Shown piece after piece: positions 33,317-50,790 of a DNA stretch of 64,000 nt. The first letter of the stretch is position 1; every line of letters begins with the position of its first letter. The stretch lies in the NCBI RefSeq assembly GCF_024713945.1, contig NC_134681.1, positions 1 through 64,000 on the forward strand. The letters are read 5' to 3'. The notes below the pieces were generated by a model, which ran no database searches, was not told the origin of the DNA, and worked only from the letters and a program-made list of their open reading frames with translations. Origin of the DNA: Dermatophagoides farinae (taxonomy: Eukaryota; Arthropoda; Arachnida; Sarcoptiformes; Pyroglyphidae). The translations under genes and the position numbers were made by a program.

Positions 33317-36300
33317 GTTTTTGAAATGGCAAATAAAACAAAAACAAAACAAAAAAAAAACATTTCAATAAAATGTTCCCTGATGATCACCAGGGTGAAG
33401 CAATTTTTTTTTCAACATTTCTAATTCGTTCGTGTAACATAAACTGTTGTCGTTTTGGCAATATTCTTTGCTTGATTTTATTTCATACAACAAAAAAAAC
33501 CTACAATTGATGGTAATGATGATGAGCTTTTGGTCACAGCTATAATTATTGATCATCATCATCATCATCATCAATTGATTTTAATTTTTTTTTTTCATTT
33601 CGGCATGGATTTCCAGACGATTTAATGCAATGATGATGATGATGATCTCTTGTTGCTTGTTGCCCTTTTCCATTCAGGTTGTTGTATGAATAAAAACCTA
33701 CAATTTTTGTGGATGATGAAAGTGTCGGCTTCTTTTTCATCATTTTTCTCTTCACTTTTTCTCCAATGATTACTAGCGGCGTTTTAAATATATGAATATA
33801 AGACTGAAAAAACTAAATTTTTGACGAAAAAAAAACTAAATTTTTTTTATCATTATCATTGCACATATAATGATTATTAGTTTTTTTCCGAATGTCTGCC
33901 CGGATACAATAAACAAAAATCGATTTTTGTTTATCATTTTTTTCTCTCTCACACTTGTTTGAATTCTTTTTTTTCAAACAAGAAATTCAATCCATATCCA
34001 TATTATCATTGAAATTGTTTTGAATCGGTTTCAATCGGCAACTGTAAAAATGGTAAATTTGTTTGTATGAAAATTCGAAGAAAACATGAAAAAAATCAAA
34101 AATTGCACTGATCCAAGTATAACGAATTGAATCAAACATTATCGTACATGTACATGTTTAACAAACATTAAATTTAATGAAAGCAATATCAGCGACAAAA
34201 AAAAATCCAGAATTTCTGCAGAAAAAAAAACAGCAACAAACAGTTGAAAGAGGGTAGTGTGTGGATTTAGAATTAAACAAAAAAAAAATTGAAGAGCTGA
34301 ATTTGGGAGGAGTTGAAAGCGAAAATTTCTCTCTTTCTCTTTTTTCTTTTTTCTCTGATGATAATGATTTGAATGAATTTTTTTTTTTTTTTTTTTTTTT
34401 TTGAAAAAAATGCAGCAACCAGATCGAGTACATGTATGTAATAGGAAAGGTAATAGGAAAAAAAGGAAGGAAAAACTAAATAATAATAAGGAAGGTTCAT
34501 CAACAGATATAGCCATCATGATGATGATGATGATGATGAAAGGTAGGCGTCGACAAACCAAAGCAAACCAAAAAAAAAAAAAAAATAACGTAAACCAATT
34601 CGAATGTACCATACAGATATAGCCAGATTATTAATTATATTATGGTATTACAGAAAGAGAGAGAGAGAAGATTCATTCTATATGTGTTTTCCTACTTGCT
34701 TTCCAGAAAAAAAGTTGAAATATAAATAATTTGTAATTATTTGTTTCGATTCATTTTTTCTTAGAATTCTATTCACGCGTGTACACACACACACACACAC
34801 AAACACACATCACCCATGATCAACCACCATCAACATGACAACATTTTGTTGATTTGAATTATATGGTGACAAATATAAAAAAAACCCCTGTGACAACAAA
34901 AAAAAAGATAACAAAAATTAAATATAAATCGTGTGACACGATCTTATGCTGTTTTTTTTTTGCTGTTGTTGTTGTTGTTATTGTTGTTGTTCCATGTGTT
35001 TGACTTGTTTATTTGTTTCATTTTTCGTTTTATGACCTCGAACATTATTTGTTTCATTCATTCGTTATTAGACACACACACAAATCATTAAAACCATTGA
35101 TCATTTTTTTTAACTATTTTCTGTTTAACATCCAGAAATAGGAACCTCGAAAATAACAAATAGGATTAACGATTGATTGAAAAAAAATCCTCCATGTTTA
35201 TAATTTTTTTTTTTTGATGTGTGTGTGTTAATTTTTAATCTGATCTATCAAGAAAAATTTTGTCAACAGAAAAAAAAGAAGAATATCCTTGAAGGTAATT
35301 ATCATTATTATCATGATTTAAATGATTTTCGATTCCGGTAATCAATTTGTTGTTGTTCCATAGAATTATTGAGAGAGAGAGCGAAAAAAAACCGAATGTG
35401 TCGTGTGTTGTAGTTGTTGTCGTTGTCGTTGTTGTTGTTGTTGTTGTTGTTGTTGTTATTGTTATCATCATCATCGTCATAATTATAGTTCAAACAAACA
35501 ATGTAGAGATTTATAAGTTCAAGGACATTAGTGAATTTTTTTTTTTTTTTTTTGAACAAATTTAATATCAAAATTCAAAATTCAATTGAAAATTTATCTA
35601 TTTTTTCGCTTTTTTTTGGATATATTTCATCCAACTTATGATGATGATGATAATGTCAGTTCAATAATCATATTTTTTTCCATTTTGTTGTTTATAACAT
35701 CAAGTTCGTCATCGACCATCAATTATCATATAAATTGGCTCAGTCCGAAACGAATCTATAATCTAATCATCATATTTCCTTTCACATATTGATCGTCATC
35801 AATTTTTTTTTCTCATTTCTGTTGATTGAATCAAATCAATCAATTTGATCGATGATGATCATCCGATGATAATTCATTTGATTTTTTTCTATTTGAACTT
35901 TAGACTTGTTGATGATTAGATGGGTTTTTCTTGCTCATTGTTCATGAATTTTTGTTTTTTTATTTGTTTTTTATTTTTAATTTTATGAATGTGAGAGATT
36001 ATTGTGTGAAGTGTGTGTGTGTGTGTGTGCGTTGCGATGTAATTGTCGATTTGTTTCACTTTTAATTCGTTTAGAATGAAGGGTAAGTGCTGTCGGTTGG
36101 CAAATTTTGCTCTCTTCATCTCTCGGGCCTCAATTATAAAAACAAAACAAGAGCCATGAAAAATAAATTGAGACTTTGACCCGAATTCAGTTTGTTTTTT
36201 TTTCCTGGTGACACCATTTTTTTTTTTTGTTTTCGTCATTTTTTAGATTAATGTGTTGATTATTATTGTTGTGGTTATATATCCAACATGTTGTCATCAT

Positions 36301-36704
36301 GTAGTCGTTTATGCTGTTGTCGTAAATCGTTGATCATCAAAAATCGAAGCCAATTTATGTGATTAAACTGTGTGGCATGATTTTATATCTTTTTTTTCTA
36401 CTGTTTTTCAAACACATGAAAAAAATTTTGTTTTTATATATGCTTTTATTTCATTTATATAATCATGTCTACATTTTTTTTCCATCCTTGTTACCATCCC
36501 TTAGTTTTTTTTTCGCTGTCATCATAATAATTTTTTAAAAATTACGCTATAAATAACCAATTATTCAACGAATCCAATTATCAATCATAATCAATTATCA
36601 TCATCATCATCACCATCATCATTATTATCATATAAGAAACGGGTATGCCCCAAAACGATTTTATATAAATCAAAAAAAAAAAAATTAAAAAAAAAAACAA
36701 AAAA

Positions 36705-38611
<1,907 letters not shown>

Positions 38612-40769
38612 TCATCATCACATGGAACACAATAATCATCATCATATAATAATATATCAAATCAAATAATCAACAATCATAACCAGATCAAAACAAGCAA
38701 CAGAGTAGAAAAGTATCGAAATTTTTTTTTTTGCATAATAATAATTACAAATTACAAAATGGACAAATATTTTTTTTTTCATTTCATTTCATTTCAAACA
38801 AATCGATATATTGTTAATGATGAAACGTTTTATATTCACTATAATAATAATAATAATAATAAAATTTTTTTTTTCTCATTTCCACTGTCTACTACTTTTG
38901 ACATTGGGAATCATTTTTCGCCATAATGACATCATCATTTTTTGTATTTATACACATATTTCATGTGTATTTGAATAATTTTATTTGTGTATGACCATGC
39001 ATGGTTGATGACCTTTTTGTTTGTTGTTGTTGTTGTTGTTGTTGTTTAAACATTTCATTCATTCGACCATGAAATTAAAACAAAAACATTCATCAAAAAA
39101 AAGGGGGAAAAACAACCAATTGTGTTTTTTTTAGGAAAAAAAATGATGAACTTATTGTTTGTTTGATGATAAACATTTGATTGATCGATGATGATGATGA
39201 TTATGATGATCATTATCATTATCATAATCATCATCTTGTTCATTTATTCACTGCGATGACAAGTGACTAACAAAATATAACGAAAGAACAACAAAAAAAA
39301 AATCAGATTCTTTGAGATTATATGTAAGACAAAGAGAGGGAGAAAATGAACATTTATTAAGGTCAACAAAAATAACATCACCAAAAAAAAAAAGATTCAA
39401 CAACAACGGTAATTGATCCATTATCATTAGAATGAAAAATGAACTTTCACATCTTTGGTCTATACCGCCTTACATGAAACATTGAACACACCAAACAAAC
39501 ACACACACACACAAAACAAGTCAATATATATTAATAAAGTCATCGTCCATTTTTATATATTTCTTGTAACACCCTTGTTCAACATTCGTGTTTTGTTTTG
39601 TTTTGTTTTTCGTCGTCATTACATTGCATATATTTCGCCCTATTATTGGAATTTTTTTTGTGCCCGTTTTTCATATTTACCATCATCATTGATTGAATGA
39701 ACCAACATAACGATGAATTGATTGTGTTGAACATGATTTTGTTGTTGTTGTTGTTGTTGTTGTTCGGCATGAAAAAAAAAACAATCAACCAACCTAATCT
39801 ATCATCGATACAAGATATAAGCGCACATACAAAAAAAAAAACCAAAACAACAGCAACGATAGAGAAAATATATGACCATCGTCAACAATAAATAACGACA
39901 ATTGACACGGTGCTATGATTATTGTAATTATACATGACTAGTAGAATAGAATAGTAGACTACTATTACCCCCCTTCCCGAATCAATCTCATTTGGCCATA
40001 TAACTATAGTCATAGTCGGTCATCATCATCATCATTAAATTTAAAAACTTTTTGTTTTCTATCTATATTTACCTGTTATTGCTGTAGCAATAGAGGACCC
40101 GATGGCAAAAAAATATTTACCACACACATACACTGATACTACATACACTACTTGACATCCTACCTATTTGATTTTCATTTATTCATTCATTCATTCATTC
40201 ATTCATTGACTTCAAGGTTGTTGTTCAATAATAAGATCTTTTATATTGAAAATAAATATAGAAGAAAAATATAAAATACTTGCCGCATTTGTCCTTTCAA
40301 GTCAAAACTTGTTCATACAATCATTCGATGTGTGCCTGTGTGTGTGTGTGTGTTCATGCGAATAGATCAATGCATCAATTTTTTTTTGTTCGTTTGTGTG
40401 AGGACCTCACCTGCTCAAAAGAAAAAAAAAATTTGTTTTTTTTTCTTCATTTGACTGCTTTTTTATCTCTCTTTGTATGTGAGTGTGTGTGTGTGTGTGT
40501 GTGTTTCTTTTGTCCAATTGTTATTGCTCATGTTGTTGTTTTTATTATGTTTCTGATGTTTTACTTGCTTATGATGATGATTATGATGATGATGATGTGA
40601 ATTTATTTTATTTTACTTCGATGATTATAATAACATTTTTTGATGATTTAAAATTCAAACAAAACAAAAAATTTTTAAATCCAAAAATTTGATTGTGATA
40701 AATTCATCCATACATACATTTTATTCATTTGCCAATGTGTGTGTGTGTTTGTATGTATACTGAAGAAGA
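38612..40769. other. Intergenic region between TDO and ankyrin genes
   Basis: The first 250 bases are the probable TDO 3' untranslated region. The rest contains (TTG)n at 39023-39043 and 39741-39763, (TCATT)-like runs near 40180-40207, (GT)n at 40482-40503 and a 17-bp near-palindrome at 39950-39966. No frame looks protein-like. Confidence 0.55.
38858..38863 (+). terminator. Candidate polyadenylation signal of the TDO gene
   Basis: AATAAA at the end of an (ATA)n run about 250 bases after the stop, followed by a T-rich stretch. It is plausible but could be a by-product of the repeat. Confidence 0.3.
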
Positions 40770-44130
<3,361 letters not shown>

Positions 44131-47100
44131 AAATGTTTTTTATCATCATCATCATTATTTTTTTTTCATTAACACTTTTAATCCAAAAATGATTTGAATG
44201 ATAACTGAGATATTAATTTTCATCGATCAATTGTTGTTGTTGTTATATCTAGTCAAATTGATGAATGAAAAGAAAAAAATAATTTTTTTTTTCATTCATC
44301 AATCACGAATTCTTTGCTCATATGAAAGTCTTTATTTATTGTTTCAAATGATTATGATCAATGTTTTAATGTCAATGAAAATGAAACTGGAAAAAAAATT
44401 TGAATAAAAAAATTTTTTTTTGTTTATAAATCATAAACAATACAGTAATAATATTGTTCAGTGAATGAAAACAATGTGAAATATGAATGATGAATCAATG
44501 AAAATCATCACAATTGATGACAATCCATTTTGTTGTTGTTGTTGTTGTTAACGATGATGATAATGATGATACTTGTAATTTTTATTAATGTTGTCATTAG
44601 TAGAATAATATAGTGATGACTGATTTATCATTGTGTCAATGTAATGTGATTGACCAAAAAAAAAAAAGTTTTAACCTTCTTGAAGCTTGTTTTTTTCATT
44701 GTTTTTTTTCTGTCCTAATGCAGCCAAATATATGGAAAAAAAACAACATTAAACTGAACGAAAATTTCATAATTCTATTTTTTTTATATTGAATTTCATT
44801 CCATTCTTTTTCCAAATCTTGGAACACAAACCAAAAAAAACAAGGTAGCGCGCATACACACACACACGTTCATTCAAGGTTTTGGAATTTTTTTTTCTTA
44901 ATTCATTCATTTTGTTCCATTTATATGTCCATATGTTCAATGTGTGTGTGTATGTGTTTGTTTGTTCCAAGATTCCAATTTTAAATTAAAATATGCGTAT
45001 GAATCTAATTGAAATTTGTTTTTATTTTTTTTTTGAATATTCAAATACAAACACATGCATTATTACACAAAGACATTTGTTTTACATGCAAATAATTTCT
45101 TTTTATTCAAATTTTACGGTAGTAAAATGTTGAATCTTTAATTTGAAACAACAACAACAACGGCAACGATAACAACAGAAAGAAAAAATCATGGCTACTG
45201 AAAATATCATCAACAGAAGCAAAAAAAAAAAAAAAAAACACATGCTTGTCTTGGAACACAAACACACACACACACTGACTATTTATTATGACCACATTTT
45301 ATTTCGAAAGATATATACATATAATGAATAAAGGTAACGAGACATCTTGAATTGGATTGTTGTTGTTGTTGAAACAAAGAAAATAAAATGTTTCACCAAT
45401 GATGAATGAATGAATGAAATTGGAATGGAATGAGAAATAGATAAGTTTTTAAATAAACTATAGTCAAAGTACATGAGAAAAACAAATAAAATTTGTCATC
45501 AAGTAAAAACGAACCAAAATATATGTTATGATGATGATGATTTATCATCATCATCATCGTCGTCATCATCAGACTGTCGTCTGGAAATTTTTTTAAAAAA
45601 AGGGTTACGAAATGTCAAACAATTCTCTAACGAAAATAAATATAAACTTTTGCTATTGTTATTGTATACAGACAAGTCAAACAACACACGTGTATTTATG
45701 GTTCATTTATGAAAATAAAGGGGAAAAAAAACACCAAAAACCATGGTCATCTGGTCTCAAATACTATCGATCAAAATTGGCACCGTTGGTTATGATCGAT
45801 ATGGTGATGATGATGAACAATAATTTTTAAGAATCCGATATGGTACTTGTCAAATTTTTCCACAAAGAAACAACGTTTCAGTTGTAAGTCTGTGTTTTCT
45901 ACAACAAGGTTATATTGTAATGTTTTATTATTATTATTATTAGTGTTGTTTATACTGGAAAATTTTGATATTTTGTTTTTTTTCAATTTCTAATTCTATT
46001 AATAGTGATCAAATCATCGTCATTACAAATGATTATCATTGGATAATTAATAATCACATCGTTTATAATGAAAATTTTTCATTTTCTATTTTCATCTATT
46101 CACACTCATATTAAATGTGATTTTTTTCCAGAGTATTTCTTTGCTTTTGGGTGACAAAATGAATGATAATATTCGCACAAGGGAATGGAAGGGAAAATGA
46201 TCCATTACAAAACAACGACAGCGGCAAAAAAAACACACACTTGCACGTAGATGCAATTTGTCCGATGAGAATTTGAACAATAATAATAATAATATGAAGA
46301 AGAATTATGATAATAAATCATTGAAATGAAATGTGAAAAAAAAACAAAAGAAATGACATGATATTCTATAGCTTCATAAAAATATAGCCGTCATCATCAT
46401 CATAATCATCGTTGTCGTTTGTCATTATCATTATCATTATTATCATCATCATCATCGAACAAGTGTTTCAAAATTATTTTTCATTCTACCATTCAATCTC
46501 ATTCATTATCATTATCATTGTTATTATGATGATGACGGTCATTGATAATAATAATAATAATGGAATACTTTTTTTACCTTTTGTTAAAAAAAAAAAATTT
46601 CCACGTTTCATTTATGAATGAATGACAATGCAGCAATAACAACAACAACAACAACATCAAATTAATTAATTAAGCCACCTTTTTTTCTACTCTAAACACT
46701 CATTACACATTTACTTATTACAACAACAACAAGAAATCCTATTCAAGTTTAAAATTTATAAAACAGAAATGAAATGAAAAAAAATGAATTTCAACAGAAT
46801 TGAAAATGTTCATAGAAAGAAAAAAAAAGAAGTTTGTTATTTGTTGTTATGTGCTGAAAATGGCTTCAACTCACGCTAAGTTTCTATTCTTACTTATTTA
46901 TTGATGGTCATCATCATCGTCATTATTATTATTATTCTCATCATTATCATCCATCAATGATGGTAAATGATGATGATGATGATGATATTCAAAGACATAA
47001 TTAGTCCGAAACGAATTGTCCACATATTATTGCTCTTTTTTTAAATATTCGTGTGCGTGTAAGTGTGTGTGTGTGTGTAAATTTAGCACAATTCACATTA

Positions 47101-48061
47101 TCAAAAGCAAAAAAAAAAGACCAGACTAAATTAATTGTACAGAATTGAATTAAAAAACATAAAAGTAAAAAAAAAAATTACACGCGCACATGCACGTGCA
47201 TGGATCTTATAATAATAATAATAATATATATATGATATGATAAAGGTAAAAATAAAAAAATTGCTGCAATATGTAAATATTCTAAAAATGGATGAATGTC
47301 ATCTCTTTTCTAATGTACGTATGTATTTTGATTGTTTGTCATCATCATCATCATCATCATCATCATAATCATAATCAGATTTTTTTTTTAATATTTACTT
47401 TTTCCATTTGTTCTGTGAATGAATTTTCATTTTTTTTTTCATTATATTTGCTGTGTGTGTGCGTGTAATGCATTGTATCTTGTTATGTTGAAAAAATAAA
47501 ATAAAAAAAAAACGAGACATATTCAGCAAATGACATTTTTTGTTTTCTTTTTTATTTGTAACTGTTGTTTTATATTGTCCCCTCATTGTTATTTCATTAA
47601 TAGAAAAGAGAATTTGGAAAAAAAATACAAAGAAGAAGAAGAATCATCATTTTAACCGGGGGCTTTTTTGTTTTGTTTATTCTTCTCTCTCTCTCTCATT
47701 CATTCTATCACTCCCATTTGAATTTTCTTATTTGTCACATAATATGGTTGTGTATAAACGTTCCTGGAACAAATGATTTAAATTTCATTTCATCTATGAC
47801 TGGCGACAAGTTTGGTTTCAATCATCATCATCATCATCAAATATTTTAAACTTGTACATTTTTTGTTTGTATAAATGTTAAAATTGTTCTGTTTCATAGA
47901 ATCTTAGAGTAAAAATAAAAAGATTCTTGTTTGTGAAAAACAATTTTTTTTCTTGTCTGTTGAATTCATTGATAATTGATTGAATAATTTCGGTTTTTTT
48001 TTCTATATCCACTATCATTGAATAAACAAATAAGATTAAAATAGCTGAATATTATATAGAT
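44131..48061. other. Intergenic region between ankyrin and first chitin-binding gene
   Basis: Only simple sequence is visible: (TGA)n/(TCA)n at several places (for example 46969-46985 and 47341-47366), (ATT)n, (CA)n near 44860 and 45255, a poly-A stretch near 45220-45238 and (TC)n at 47684-47697. No protein-like frame or RNA gene was recognised. The promoter of the downstream gene would be near the right end. Confidence 0.55.
44403..44408 (+). terminator. Polyadenylation signal candidate of the ankyrin gene
   Basis: AATAAA about 270 bases after the downstream stop at 44130, followed by A and T runs. The position fits a short 3' untranslated region and slightly favours transcription through the region beyond the frameshift. 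Confidence 0.4.
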
Positions 48062-50790
48062 ATGGTTGCTCCAAAATCTCATCATAGATTTTGGTTATTT
48101 ACAGATGATAATCACCATCATCATCATCAATGTCGCCAGAGTGATCGACAAAAATCGACTAAAATCAATCATCATCGAATTCGAAATTGTCAATCACCGA
48201 TAATGTTTTGTACAACGGATCAACAATTGTTATTATCATCGTCAACATTATCATCATGTTTTTCGAGATCTAAATCTAAATTTCAATCAAAATCGATATT
48301 GAAATCGAAATTAATTTCAATTTTTTCACTTGTTCATTCATTGATTATTATTTTGTCAGCATTGAATGTTCTTTATAATGTTAATGCTAATGGTATTTTG
48401 TTTTTTTAAATTGCTTTTTTTTCATTTTTGCTAATCATGTGGTCATTGGTCGGACAATATTTTTTTTTCAGTAATAATCAATTCCTTTAGAATCAGAATA
48501 TTAAACATTCTGATGATTATAAATGATATTGAATGACCAATGAACCATTTTCGTCTAATTTAATTTTTAATTAATTTTTTAAAAATTCAATTTTTAAATA
48601 AAATTAGAATTCAATGAAATCTGGCAACCACAAGCGGCACAAGTATTTGAAATAGAATATCCATTCGTTGTAGAACCATCACCATTACAGATTAATTCAT
48701 CAGACATTGTTATCAATGATACTGTTGCTATTAATAAAGTTAATAATAATAATGAAACTAATTCCAATTTGAATATGAATGATGTGCTATCGAAATATGA
48801 ACCAGAATTAAGTTACGAAGATGAATTAAATCTTATTGGTCATCGAACAAATGATGATGGATTGATCGAAGAAGATGAAGATGGATATGAAAATGAGAAT
48901 GAAATCGAAGACAATTCTAATGATAATGATGTTGATGATAGATGGAACAATTCTACATCAAGGGTAAGAATGATGTAATTATGATTAGATTGATGTTTTT
49001 TTTTTTGGAACAAATTCGAAAATTTTTCCATATAGTTGAAACGTGAAATATTTCGTGGCCAAAATTATCATTATCAACGTGGATATGAATTAAGTCGTCT
49101 TCGTTATGAGAATCGTCTTCGTACTGATCCTACAGCTGCCAAACCAAAAGCATTTTTTATTCGTGAATTTCATCAAGGTCGTGATGTTCCACGAGAATTG
49201 TTACGATTAACACACGGTGATATAATATCGGATACGATACAGCCATCCACTACATCACCACCAATTATTTCAACGGGTCATGATTCCGATATGAAAACCA
49301 TGTCAGATTATCAACAACAATTATTTGCAACAAAAGCAGCATTAAAAGCAGCATTGCAAAGTGGTGATAAAGATTTTAGTATTTTAGATTATCTCAATAA
49401 AATGAAAGCCAAAATTGATTCTGAACGTCAACAACAACAACAACAAAAACAAGGAAGTGGTGGTCATTCCGGTAGTATTGGTGGTGGTGTCGGTGCTCCT
49501 CTCATTCCAACAACAATAGGTGGTGGTGGTGGAAGCACCGGGAATATTGGTGGTATACCTGGTGGTGCTATCATACATCCAGATCAAATTATCGAACAGA
49601 TTAAAGATATTGACCAAAAACATGGTGGAATTGATGGAGGAAATTTAGGTGTACGATTCGATGAACAAATTAAAGAAGATCTGAATAAAATTCTTCCATA
49701 TGATCCAAGGTAAATTAACGATCTGATATGATTTTTATTAATAAAATTAATTTCAAGTAAACAATTCGGTGAACGTATTCGACCATTTCGCCCATCGTGG
49801 ATCGGATCAACGCCTGGTGCAGAACCAGGTCAAGGATCAAGCGGAAGTAGTGCTGGAATAGCAGGCGGGGGTTCTGGTAACCCAGCCGATGATTATCTGA
49901 ACAAAATTCGTCGTCTTTATCCACATTTGTTTCCCGGTCATTCAGGACAAGGAATACCAGGACAAAGACCTGGTGCAGGCGGCGGAACTGGCAGTGCTAG
50001 TCCTAGTTATGGTTCATCAGGAGACGGAAGTAGAACCAGTGGATCAGGAGAAGCTGGTAGGGATTCAGATGGCGATGGAACTGGAAGTCGACCTGGCGTT
50101 GGCCAAACTGGTTATGGGGGATCTGGAGGAGGTAACGACCCATATAGTGGAAGTGGAGCTGGTCCTAGCGGTGGTAGCGGTGCTGGTTCCGGAGCACCAT
50201 ATGCTTCTGGTGGTGGACCAAGTGGTCCGTTCGGCCCTAGTGGGGGTGGTTCTGGTCCCAGTAATCAATATGGAGGTGGTACTGGTCCTTCAGGATTAGG
50301 TGTCAGGCCAGTTATATCACCACCGTTTGTAACACCTATCGGAAATCGTACGGGAACATATCCTCCTTTACCGACACTTGGAACACCAGCTAGTGCATAT
50401 CCATCACGATTTCCAGGGCGTCTCTTATCAGCGTTGACACTTTATCCTGGAGTCCGAAACTCTACATTTCCGGGATTTCCTGGCTATATACGATTCGATT
50501 ATCCTGGATACAATACGGTGCCATATACAGGATTCCGATGCGAACTTCAAGCATATAAAATTGGTTATTATGCAGATGTAGCGGCTGGTTGTCAAGTTTT
50601 TCATATATGTCAACGTGATGGCCGTATGGATAGTTTTCTTTGTCCAAATGGAACATTATTCCATCAAAAAGTGATGACCTGTGATTGGTGGTATTTGGTC
50701 AATTGTCCAGCATCACCAAGCTATTATTATTTAAATGGACGTATTGGTGTATTGCCACCATTACCAGCAACATTGGGACGATTTGATTGA
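48062..50790 (+). CDS. Chitin-binding cuticle protein, single CBM14 domain (CPAP1-like), Gly-rich
   Basis: Probable extracellular cuticle or matrix protein that binds chitin. Exons 48062-48392, 48608-48963, 49036-49709 and 49758-50790 join in frame to 797 residues; the third intron is only 48 bp. The single type-2 chitin-binding domain lies near the C-terminus (cysteines from 715 to 770). Its six-cysteine spacing is C-16-C-5-C-10-C-12-C-7-C and it carries the aromatic-rich CQVFHICQ and CDWW features typical of single-domain peritrophin-analogous cuticle proteins. Before it lie an acidic segment, a conserved-looking basic region (LKREIFRGQNYHYQRGYELS), and a long Gly/Ser/Pro stretch (about 520-660). 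The only hydrophobic secretion signal is at about residues 82-108, after a long basic, His-rich N-terminus; the real start may be a later methionine such as 48202, or the protein is a signal-anchor type. AATAAA follows at 50799. Confidence 0.88.

Larger units (their letters stand above)
30820..36704. other. Intergenic region between ABCC and TDO genes
   Basis: No gene is supported. Contents are poly-A/T runs, (CAA)n near 31058-31090, (GA)n near 32172-32192, (CA)n at 32502-32527, (GT)n near 32934-32960, a 22-base T run at 34379-34402, (TTG)n around 35421-35458 and the hairpin at 33275-33316. A minus-strand frame at 36239-35916 has a short non-repetitive stretch in the middle but no homology that I recognise and ends in repeat-coded residues. 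Confidence 0.55.

Noticed and set aside
34139-34612. 157-residue minus-strand frame with Phe/Leu/Lys runs
   Set aside because: It is driven by poly-T/A runs and has no recognisable domain.
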